From the NCBI GenBank assembly GCA_023425865.1, contig JAFABV010000014.1, positions 1-29,127 of the forward strand: DNA of 29,127 nt, written 5' to 3'. Source of the DNA: Bacteroidota bacterium. Its GTDB lineage: Bacteria > Bacteroidota > Bacteroidia > Bacteroidales > Bacteroidaceae. The position numbers and the translations under genes were made by a program. Shown in pieces: positions 8,767 to 15,601 of this stretch (position 1 is its first letter; each line of letters opens with the position of its first letter). Under the pieces are notes generated by a model that was not told where the DNA came from, searched no databases, and worked only from the letters and a program-made list of their open reading frames with translations.

Positions 8767-9471
8767 TCAAGGCTTCAGCGTGAAACCGAAGAGCAACCAG
8801 GCTTTCTCGCTGCTGGGATTGGTGGCGATGCCTGCAAACACCGGTATGGAGAAGGAGTCGGTGACACGGATGTCTTTGGTGGCCTTCACTGATACGTTGG
8901 TCACGGCAAAGCCGTTGGCCTCGGCGTATAACGAGGTGGCGTAGGGCACGGCACCCACCGTTGCCGTCCACTGGCAGCCGGCCAGCGCGAAGGGCACTGC
9001 GGCCTCGACGTATGAGGAGTAGGCTCGGTCGCCACTGGTGTTCACGCCGTCGTTTCCGGCGAAGTTGGTGTACCAGTTGAGTGCCAGCGGTCCGAAGTCA
9101 TAACCAACGTTGGCCTCGAATACATGACTTGTGGAATGGGCGGCATAGTCAAAGTACCTCTCGTTGGGTGTGTTGAACCAGTAGTCGGTCACCCCGATGT
9201 GGAATCCACCTTTCTGCCACGCTACCGTAAGGTCGAACTCCTTGGTGTCGTTGGGGTCAGAGAGACCTACCGATCCCCATGCGGTGAGTGACAGTCCTTT
9301 GTAGGCAATGCCGAGTGTAGGCTGAAGGCTCACATCGCCGAGATCCTGTCCACGCCAGATGTATTGGTTGACAACATCCGCGGCGATGGTTCCTTCTACT
9401 TTGTCCTGAGCAGTGGCTGGCATGGCGGTCGCTACGATAGCCATCAGCACTAATCCTTTTACCTTTTCCAT
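8767..9471 (-). CDS. TorF-like putative outer-membrane porin
   Basis: A 234-aa exported protein. The N-terminus MEKVKGLVLMAIVATAMPATAQ is a signal peptide with cleavage probably after TAQ. The mature part begins EGTIAADVVNQYIWRGQDL and continues with alternating amphipathic strands (LSLTAWGSVGLS, FHIGVTDYWF, ALNWYTNFAG) ending FTLKP, the pattern of a small beta-barrel. This resembles the TorF / TIGR02001 (Gcw_chp) family of putative porins, which from family knowledge are often found beside PII and ammonium-transporter genes; here it lies between dapL and glnN. A role in passage of small nitrogen compounds across the outer membrane is a reasonable guess. Family assignment is from sequence style and context only. 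Confidence 0.7.
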   Translation of the reverse strand: MEKVKGLVLMAIVATAMPATAQDKVEGTIAADVVNQYIWRGQDLGDVSLQPTLGIAYKGLSLTAWGSVGLSDPNDTKEFDLTVAWQKGGFHIGVTDYWFNTPNERYFDYAAHSTSHVFEANVGYDFGPLALNWYTNFAGNDGVNTSGDRAYSSYVEAAVPFALAGCQWTATVGAVPYATSLYAEANGFAVTNVSVKATKDIRVTDSFSIPVFAGIATNPSSEKAWLLFGFTLKP

Positions 9472-9505
9472 AAGTACCTGTATTTTGTTGATGTGTTATT
9501 GAGAG

Positions 9506-9524
9506 GCTGCGGACGTTCCGCAGC
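9506..9524 (-). terminator. short perfect hairpin after dapL
   Basis: GCTGCGGA (9506-9513) pairs with TCCGCAGC (9517-9524) around a 3-nt loop, 33 bp past the dapL stop. No U-run follows, so full termination is doubtful; attenuation between dapL and the porin gene is possible. Confidence 0.45.
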
Positions 9525-9557
9525 ACAGGGTATCCTTATGGCAAACGGTGTGTGGCC

Positions 9558-10793
9558 TTATCCTGCCACCCACTTTTCCATGCGGTGCATGGCCTCCTCC
9601 ACATCAGCGCGGTCACCAAACGAGGTGAGTCGGAAATAGCCTTCTCCGCTCGGGCCGAAGCCCACGCCTGGCGTACACACCACGCCGCAGCCATAGAGCA
9701 GTTGCTCGAAGAATCTCCAGCTGTCGGTGCCCTCGGGTGTCTTCACCCAGAGATAGGGGGCGTTCTCGCCGCCGTAGACGTTGTAGCCCAGTTTGAGAAG
9801 CGTCTGTCGCATGATGCGCGCATTCTCCATATAGTAGGCAATGGTCTGTTTCACCTGCTGCTTGCCCTCTGGGGTGTAGATGGCCTCGGCAGCGCGCTGG
9901 CTAATGTAGCTGGTACCGTTGAACTTGGTACTCTGTCTGCGATCCCAGATGGGGTTGAGATCAATGCGCTGTGTGCCGTCGAGCGTGGCGGCCGTGAGCT
10001 CCTTGGGAATGACCGTGTAGCCGCATCTTACGCCGGTAAAGCCGGCAGTCTTACTGTAGCTGTGGAACTCAATGGCACACTTGCGGGCTCCTTTGATCTC
10101 ATAGATCGAGTGTGGGATCGTGTCATCCTGAATGTATGCTTCATAAGCGGCGTCGTAGAAGATGATGGAGTCGTTCTTCAGCGCGTAGTCCACCCATTTG
10201 CGCAACTCTTCCTTGGTGAGCACCGTGCCCGTGGGGTTGTTGGGGTAACACAGGTAGATCATGTCTACGCGTCGGTCGGGCAGGGCGGGAATAAAGTTGT
10301 TCTCGGCCGTGCAAGGGAAGTAGGTCACGTCGCTCCAGCTGCCCTGCTCGAAGAGTCCGGCCCTACCAATCATCGCATTGGAGTCGACATACACCGGGTA
10401 CACAGGGTCGGTCACACCGATGTTATTGTCCCAGCGCAGTATCTCCTGAATATTGCTGGTGTCGCTCTTGGCGCCGTCGTTGATGAATATCTCGTTGGCC
10501 TCAAGCTGTATGCCGCGGGGTGCGAAGTCGTTCTTCAGAATGGCCTCACGCAGGAAGTCGTATCCGCGCTCGGGGCCATACCCCCTGAACGAGGCCTTGA
10601 CGGCCATTTCGTCCACAGCTTTGTGCATAGCGTCGATGACAGCCTCACACAGTGGCTGGGTCACATCGCCTATGCCGAGGCTTACCACCCTTGTCTTGGG
10701 GTGTGATACCTTGAAGGCATTTACTCTTTTGGCCACATCGGCAAACAGATAGTTGCCGGGGAGTTTGAGATAGTGTTCGTTTACTAATGCCAT
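9558..10793 (-). CDS. dapL: LL-diaminopimelate aminotransferase
   Basis: A PLP-dependent fold-type I aminotransferase that converts tetrahydrodipicolinate directly to LL-diaminopimelate using glutamate as amino donor, a shortcut of the lysine and peptidoglycan pathway. The protein starts MALVNEHYLKLPGNYLF, typical of the family, and has the PLP lysine in SYSKTAGFTGVRCGY (Lys248), plus YPNNPTGT and SLGIGDVTQPL. Length is 411 aa. An in-frame ATG at 10844 would add 17 residues (MDINKANLSQYKENQHN) that do not look like the family, so 10793 is preferred. dapF lies 68 bp upstream on the same strand, making a two-step module: DapL makes LL-DAP and DapF epimerises it. Confidence 0.94.
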   Translation of the reverse strand: MALVNEHYLKLPGNYLFADVAKRVNAFKVSHPKTRVVSLGIGDVTQPLCEAVIDAMHKAVDEMAVKASFRGYGPERGYDFLREAILKNDFAPRGIQLEANEIFINDGAKSDTSNIQEILRWDNNIGVTDPVYPVYVDSNAMIGRAGLFEQGSWSDVTYFPCTAENNFIPALPDRRVDMIYLCYPNNPTGTVLTKEELRKWVDYALKNDSIIFYDAAYEAYIQDDTIPHSIYEIKGARKCAIEFHSYSKTAGFTGVRCGYTVIPKELTAATLDGTQRIDLNPIWDRRQSTKFNGTSYISQRAAEAIYTPEGKQQVKQTIAYYMENARIMRQTLLKLGYNVYGGENAPYLWVKTPEGTDSWRFFEQLLYGCGVVCTPGVGFGPSGEGYFRLTSFGDRADVEEAMHRMEKWVAG

Positions 10794-10861
10794 GTTATGT
10801 TGATTTTCTTTATATTGTGATAAGTTTGCTTTGTTGATGTCCATCGTTGTCGATGTGTCTG

Positions 10862-11704
10862 TTATGGCAGCGGAACCTCCCCCTCACAGATGAAAGCTGC
10901 CGGTCCGGTCATGTAGACGTGATTGTCGTCTTCCGCCCAGTCGATGTGCAGCGTGCCGCCATCCATGACGATATCCGCCTGCCGTCCGGTCAGTCCCAGG
11001 CTCGATGCTGCCACGGCGGTGGCGCAGGCACCTGTGCCGCAGGCCATGGTGATGCCGCTGCCTCGTTCCCATACACGGGTGCGGATGGTGCCGTCGGCAT
11101 TCACCTGCGCGAACTCGATGTTGCAGCGTTCGGGAAACGCCCCGTCAAATTCGAGTGCAGAACCATAGGCGCTGATGTCGAGGCCTTCGATGCTATCGAC
11201 GAAGATGACGTAATGAGGGTTGCCCATACTCACAAACAGCGCCTTGGTGCTGCCTGGCACGTGGAGTGCCGGAGCCGTGCCCGTGTACTGGGTGGGTACG
11301 TCAAACATGGGTTCCAGCATATCTACGGTGACCGATGCCACGGTATTGCTCAGCGGATCGATGTGCAGTGCCAGGGTCTTTACGCCCGACTTTGTCTCCA
11401 GTCGTATTTCTGTCTTCGGGCATATCCCCCTGTCGTACAGGTATTTTCCGATGCAGCGGCTGGCATTTCCACACATCATGGCCTCCGAGCCGTCGGCATT
11501 GAAGATGCGCATGCTGTAATCGGCCTTGCTGTCATCCGAGGGTGTTCCGATAAGCACCAGTCCGTCACTTCCGATGCCGGTATGGCGGCTGCTCCACGCC
11601 TTGGCGGCAGCCTCAGGGTCGGGCACACTATATAATAAGGTGTCGACATAAATGTAGTCGTTGCCTGCCCCGTGCATCTTAGTGAAGTGAACACTGTTTA
11701 TCAT
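10862..11704 (-). CDS. dapF: diaminopimelate epimerase
   Basis: Converts LL-diaminopimelate to meso-diaminopimelate, the precursor of lysine and of peptidoglycan cross-links. The 280-aa protein shows the two catalytic cysteines in their usual settings: Cys78 in MMCGNASRC and Cys222 in ACGTGAC, plus the N-terminal KMHGAGNDYIYVD and the GNPHYVIF strand. It is a cytoplasmic, cofactor-independent racemase. It is the first gene of a probable minus-strand unit dapF-dapL-torF-like-glnN, with a -7 box at 11754-11761 just upstream, and it diverges from the PII/amt/asnB/glt operon. Confidence 0.95.
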   Translation of the reverse strand: MINSVHFTKMHGAGNDYIYVDTLLYSVPDPEAAAKAWSSRHTGIGSDGLVLIGTPSDDSKADYSMRIFNADGSEAMMCGNASRCIGKYLYDRGICPKTEIRLETKSGVKTLALHIDPLSNTVASVTVDMLEPMFDVPTQYTGTAPALHVPGSTKALFVSMGNPHYVIFVDSIEGLDISAYGSALEFDGAFPERCNIEFAQVNADGTIRTRVWERGSGITMACGTGACATAVAASSLGLTGRQADIVMDGGTLHIDWAEDDNHVYMTGPAAFICEGEVPLP

Positions 11705-11753
11705 ATTGCTTATCTTTTATCCTTAATGATTACTTTTTGTTTTGATTGTGTTG

Positions 11754-11761
11754 CAAAGTTA
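11754..11761 (-). promoter_or_regulatory. -7 promoter box for dapF
   Basis: On the minus strand this reads TAACTTTG, matching the Bacteroidetes -7 consensus, 49 bp before the dapF start codon. No TTTG box is visible at the usual distance, which may mean activation by a regulator bound in the dyad-rich region upstream. Confidence 0.55.
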
Positions 11762-11812
11762 AGGCAAAATGCAACTTTTTTGCTTATATATATGGAAAAA
11801 TAATCAACTATT

Positions 11813-11935
11813 TTGGCGTATATGCCAATCTGTAAGCATTCGGCATGCGTTTGCTTACTATATGCAACGATATCGTGGGGTTATGCTTATATATTGTAAC
11901 AACGACTTATTTTATTGTTCCAAATAGTCGTTGTT
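11813..11935. promoter_or_regulatory. dyad-rich divergent control region
   Basis: Between dapF and the PII gene there are three separate inverted repeats: TTGGC-N6-GCCAA at 11813-11828; GTAAGCA (11832-11838) with TGCTTAC (11852-11858) around a GCATGC core; and AACAACGACT (11898-11907) with AGTCGTTGTT (11926-11935). GCTTA followed by TATAT-like sequence also recurs at 11782, 11853 and 11885. Perfect arms this close together in an AT-rich spacer between two nitrogen-related operons suggest operator sites. Which regulator binds is not evident, and the third dyad could instead form a hairpin in RNA. Confidence 0.5.
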
Positions 11936-11961
11936 TGGTATTATATCATAACATAATGTAT

Positions 11962-11969
11962 TAATTTTG
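11962..11969 (+). promoter_or_regulatory. -7 promoter box for the PII-amt-asnB-glt operon
   Basis: TAATTTTG fits the -7 consensus 58 bp before the PII start codon. The nearest TTTG (11934-11937) is 24 bp upstream, longer than the usual 19-21, and overlaps the right arm of the AACAACGACT dyad, so a protein bound there could control RNA polymerase directly. Confidence 0.6.
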
Positions 11970-12027
11970 CACTTGTTGATTACCAAATAGACATCAAAAC
12001 GTTTGTTTTATTTAATAATAGGTAGTT

Positions 12028-12384
12028 ATGAAGAAAATCGAAGCAATCATTCGCAAGACGAAGTTTGATGATGTGAAGGAAGCGTTGCTTGCTGCCGACA
12101 TCGAGTGGTTCTCCTACTATGATGTGCGTGGCGAGGGCAAGATGCGTCAGGCCCGTATCTACCGTGGTGTGATGTACGATACCAGTAGCATCGAGCGCGT
12201 GCTCTTGAACATTGTTGTACGTGACAAGAATGTGGAGAAAACGATTTCTGCCGTCGAGAAGGCGGCGCGTACGGGAGAGGTTGGCGACGGCCGCATCTTT
12301 GTAATCCCTGTAGAGAATACGGTTCGTATCAGGACCGGTGAGCGTGGAGACATCGCGCTGTATAATGCCGAGCAAGAAGAGTAA
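12028..12384 (+). CDS. PII nitrogen-regulatory protein (GlnB/GlnK type)
   Basis: A 118-aa trimeric signal protein that senses ATP/ADP and 2-oxoglutarate and normally gates the ammonium transporter encoded just downstream. The C-terminal signature TGEVGDGRIFVIPVENTVRIRTGERG is intact. The T-loop differs from E. coli GlnB: RQKGHTEL is replaced by KMRQARI (one residue shorter), while YRG and the tyrosine aligned with Tyr51 (here Tyr50 in YRGVMY) remain. Uridylylation is therefore possible in principle, but no glnD is in the window. Co-location with amt argues for a GlnK-like role. It is the first gene of the plus-strand operon. Confidence 0.93.
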   Translation: MKKIEAIIRKTKFDDVKEALLAADIEWFSYYDVRGEGKMRQARIYRGVMYDTSSIERVLLNIVVRDKNVEKTISAVEKAARTGEVGDGRIFVIPVENTVRIRTGERGDIALYNAEQEE

Positions 12385-12465
12385 GGCTTTCAGGACAACG
12401 TTAAAAGATTGTTTGAAAGGGATAGGAATTAACAGAGAGGTATCAACCATTTTAATGACACGATT

Positions 12466-13731
12466 ATGACAACACAAGAATTAGGAATCTCCATTGATAC
12501 TGTTTGGATGCTGTTGGCAGCCATGTTGGTTTTCTTCATGCAGCCGGGTTTTGCCCTGTGCGAGGCAGGTTTCACCCGTAGTAAGAATACAGCGAATATA
12601 CTCTTCAAGAACTTTGTCGACTTTATGATAGGCTCCGTGCTCTTCTGGTTTGTCGGGTTTGGATTTATGTTTGGCTCAGATGGCCAGGGCTTTATTGGCA
12701 TGCCCAACTTTGGTGACCTGAGTTTCTACAAGAACGCAGCAGGTCTCCCCGTTGAGGGTTTCCTTATCTTCGAGACCGTGTTCTGTGCCACGAGTGCCAC
12801 CATCGTCAGCGGTGCCATGGCCGAGCGTACCAAATTTTCAATGTATTGCGTCTATAGCTTCTTCATCTCCCTCATCATTTATCCGGTCGAGGGCCACTGG
12901 ACCTGGGGCGGCGGCTGGCTGAGCAACGCCGATCCTGCCGGGTTCATGATGTCTACCTTCGGCGTGCCGTTCCACGACTTTGCCGGTTCTGCCATCGTAC
13001 ACAGTGTGGGCGGCGTGCTGGCTCTCATTGGTGCCATCGTGCTTGGTCCCCGTCTGGGCAAGTATCGCAGCGACGGTCGCAGCAACGCCATCCCTGGTCA
13101 CAGCCTGACCATCGCCTCCCTGGGTGTGTTCATCCTCTGGTTTGGCTGGTTCGGTTTCAACCCCGGTTCTCAGCTTGCTGCCAGCGGTGAGGTGAACCGC
13201 GTAGCCATCTCGCACGTGTTCCTCACCACCAATCTGGCCGCTGTGGCTGGTGGTCTGGCCACGATGTTCACCACTTGGATCAAGTATGGCAAACCCTCGT
13301 TCTCGCTCACCCTCAACGGCATCCTTGCCGGTCTGGTGGGTATCACCGCCGGTTGTGACCTTGTGTCGCCTGCAGGCGCTTTGGCTATCGGTGCCATCTG
13401 CGGCGTTCTCCTGCCCTTCGGCATTGAGTTTATCGACCAGAAGCTGCACATCGACGACCCCGTGGGTGCCAGCAGCGTACATGGTATCTGCGGTATCGCA
13501 GGCACGCTCCTCACCGGTCTCTTCTCGGTAAGCACCGGCGCACTCTACGGTCATGGCTTCGGCGCTTTTGGGGCCCAGGTGCTGGGTATCCTCTGCATCG
13601 ACGGTTGGGCTGTGCTGTGCGGTGTCATCCTCTTCGTAGGCATCAAGAAGACCGTCGGTCTGCGTGTCGACAAGCGCATCGAGGAAGAAGGTCTCGATAT
13701 CTACGAGCACGGAGAGAGCTGCTACAACTGA
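12466..13731 (+). CDS. amtB: ammonium transporter (Amt family)
   Basis: A 421-aa inner-membrane channel with about eleven hydrophobic segments. The twin histidines of the pore are present: His179 in SAIVHSVGG and His339 in SSVHGICG, and the family stretch DFAGSAIVHSVGGVLALIGA is clear. Other hallmarks are CEAGFTRSKN near the N-terminus and EGHWTWGGGWL. It lies 81 bp after the PII gene, the classic glnK-amtB pairing in which PII inserts its T-loop into the cytoplasmic vestibule. No cleavable signal peptide is obvious, unlike E. coli AmtB. Confidence 0.95.
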   Translation: MTTQELGISIDTVWMLLAAMLVFFMQPGFALCEAGFTRSKNTANILFKNFVDFMIGSVLFWFVGFGFMFGSDGQGFIGMPNFGDLSFYKNAAGLPVEGFLIFETVFCATSATIVSGAMAERTKFSMYCVYSFFISLIIYPVEGHWTWGGGWLSNADPAGFMMSTFGVPFHDFAGSAIVHSVGGVLALIGAIVLGPRLGKYRSDGRSNAIPGHSLTIASLGVFILWFGWFGFNPGSQLAASGEVNRVAISHVFLTTNLAAVAGGLATMFTTWIKYGKPSFSLTLNGILAGLVGITAGCDLVSPAGALAIGAICGVLLPFGIEFIDQKLHIDDPVGASSVHGICGIAGTLLTGLFSVSTGALYGHGFGAFGAQVLGILCIDGWAVLCGVILFVGIKKTVGLRVDKRIEEEGLDIYEHGESCYN

Positions 13732-13762
13732 TCCCCGCCATCGGCGACCCATATCTCAAAAG

Positions 13763-13791
13763 GCAGGCGGGCTGCTACAGCACCCGTCTGC
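13763..13791 (+). terminator. imperfect hairpin between amtB and asnB
   Basis: GCAG, CGGG and TGC pair with GCA, CCCG and CTGC around a TACA loop, with one mismatch and one bulge, followed by ATTTT. It could reduce read-through from amtB into asnB. A CCCC-N4-GGGG element follows at once. Confidence 0.45.
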
Positions 13792-13881
13792 ATTTTGCCC
13801 CCTCGGGGGAAGCCCAATGATCAATACAAGCATCAAGAGACATATCAATCTTTAGCAAACAACATAGCAACATTAACAACC

Positions 13882-15588
13882 ATGTGTGGAATAGTAGGAA
13901 TTTTCAACATCCAGGACCAGCGTCCTGAACTGCGACAGCAGGCCTTGGCCATGAGTCGGCGCATCCGTCATCGCGGACCCGACTGGAGCGGTATCTATTG
14001 TGGCGGCTCTGCCATTCTCTGCCACGAGCGTCTGAGCATCGTCGATCCCGAGTCGGGCCGACAGCCCCTGTTCTCACCCGACCGACAGCAAGTGCTGGCT
14101 GTCAATGGTGAGATTTACAACCATCAGGATATCCGTACACAATTCAAGGACTACGCCTTCCAGACCGAGTCGGACTGCGAGGTGATCCTTACCTTATATC
14201 GTCAGTGGAAAGCCGAGGGAGCTTCTGCTGACGCTATTTCGTCTTTGATAGAACGACTGAGCGGCATCTTTGCCTTCGCCCTTTACGACGACACCGACGG
14301 CAGTTTCCTCATCGCCCGCGACCCCATCGGTGTCATCCCTCTCTATATCGGCTACGATGCCGACGGCAAGGTGCTGGTAGCCTCCGAGCTCAAGGCCCTG
14401 GAAGGCTGCTGCGACCGCTACGAGCCTTTCCTTCCCGGTCATTACTACTGGAGCAAGGCCCCCGGCGTGAAGCCCTACTACCACCGCGGCTGGCAAGACA
14501 GCGTGCCCGACGGACATGCCAGCGGAACCTACGAGCAGGCCGTGAAAGATGTGAGAGAGTCGCTCATGGCCGCCGTGCGCCGCCAGTTGATGAGCGACGT
14601 GCCCTATGGCGTGCTGCTCAGTGGAGGCCTCGACTCGTCGGTCATCTCAGCCATTGCCGAGGTGTATGCCGAGAACCGTATCGAGAACGGTGGCGAGACG
14701 CGTGCCTGGTGGCCCCGTCTGCACAGCTTTGCCGTGGGCCTCAAGGGTGCCCCCGACCTGGCCAAGGCCCGTCTGGTGGCCGACCACATCGGTACCGTGC
14801 ACCACGAAATCAACTATACCATCCAGGAGGGCCTCGATGCCATCCGCGACGTCATCTATTTCATCGAGACCTACGACGTCACCACCGTGCGTGCCTCTAC
14901 GCCGATGTACCTCCTGGCCCGCGTCATCAAGTCGATGGGCATCAAGATGGTGCTCTCGGGCGAGGGTGCCGACGAGATTTTCGGAGGCTACCTCTACTTC
15001 CACAAGGCCCCTTCGGCCGAGGAGTTTCACCGCGAGACCGTGCGCAAAATCTCCAAACTCTACCTCTACGACTGCCTGCGTGCCAACAAGAGCCTGTCGG
15101 CCTGGGGCGTAGAGGGCCGCGTGCCGTTCCTCGACAAGGAGTTCATGGAGGTGGCCATGAACCTCGACCCGGCCTGGAAGATGTGCCCGGGTCAGGCCGT
15201 GGAGAAACGCATCGTGCGCGAGGCCTTCAGCGACATGCTGCCCGAGGAGGTGGCCTGGCGACAGAAGGAGCAGTTCTCTGACGGTGTGGGCTACTCGTGG
15301 ATCGACATGCTCAAGCAGGTCACGGCAGCGGCCGTGACCGACGAGCAGATGGCCCACGCCGCCGAGCGGTTCCCCATCAACCCCCCGCAGAACAAGGAGG
15401 AGTATTACTACCGCTCCATCTTTGCCGAGCATTTCCCCAGCGACAGCGCCGCCCGCAGCGTGCCCAGCGTGCCCAGCGTGGCCTGTTCCACCGCCGAGGC
15501 CCTGGCCTGGGACAGCTCATTCAAGAACCTTAACGACCCCAGCGGACGCGCCGTGGCAGGTATTCATCAACAAGCATACAACCAATAG
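13882..15588 (+). CDS. asnB: asparagine synthetase B, glutamine-hydrolysing
   Basis: Makes asparagine from aspartate with glutamine as nitrogen donor and ATP. The chosen ATG gives MCGIVGIFN, placing the catalytic cysteine at position 2 where it becomes the N-terminal nucleophile; an in-frame ATG at 13795 would add 29 residues and abolish this. Domains: class II glutamine amidotransferase (about 2-190), then the ATP-pyrophosphatase synthetase domain with SGGLDSS (247-253) and LSGEGADEIFGGY. Length is 568 aa. Near the C-terminus a 9-bp repeat encodes SVPSVPSV, a small low-complexity insert before the conserved DPSGRAVAGIHQ end. gltB starts 13 bp downstream, so the two are surely co-transcribed. 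Confidence 0.95.
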   Translation: MCGIVGIFNIQDQRPELRQQALAMSRRIRHRGPDWSGIYCGGSAILCHERLSIVDPESGRQPLFSPDRQQVLAVNGEIYNHQDIRTQFKDYAFQTESDCEVILTLYRQWKAEGASADAISSLIERLSGIFAFALYDDTDGSFLIARDPIGVIPLYIGYDADGKVLVASELKALEGCCDRYEPFLPGHYYWSKAPGVKPYYHRGWQDSVPDGHASGTYEQAVKDVRESLMAAVRRQLMSDVPYGVLLSGGLDSSVISAIAEVYAENRIENGGETRAWWPRLHSFAVGLKGAPDLAKARLVADHIGTVHHEINYTIQEGLDAIRDVIYFIETYDVTTVRASTPMYLLARVIKSMGIKMVLSGEGADEIFGGYLYFHKAPSAEEFHRETVRKISKLYLYDCLRANKSLSAWGVEGRVPFLDKEFMEVAMNLDPAWKMCPGQAVEKRIVREAFSDMLPEEVAWRQKEQFSDGVGYSWIDMLKQVTAAAVTDEQMAHAAERFPINPPQNKEEYYYRSIFAEHFPSDSAARSVPSVPSVACSTAEALAWDSSFKNLNDPSGRAVAGIHQQAYNQ

Positions 15589-15601
15589 GAAATCAAAAGA
15601 T

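Noticed and set aside
13795..13881. Upstream start for asnB
   Set aside because: AsnB needs Cys directly after the initiator Met (MCGIVG at 13882).
15422..15601. Upstream start for gltB
   Set aside because: It lies within asnB and the encoded Pro/Ala-rich extension is unlike a GltB propeptide; 15602 gives the normal short one.
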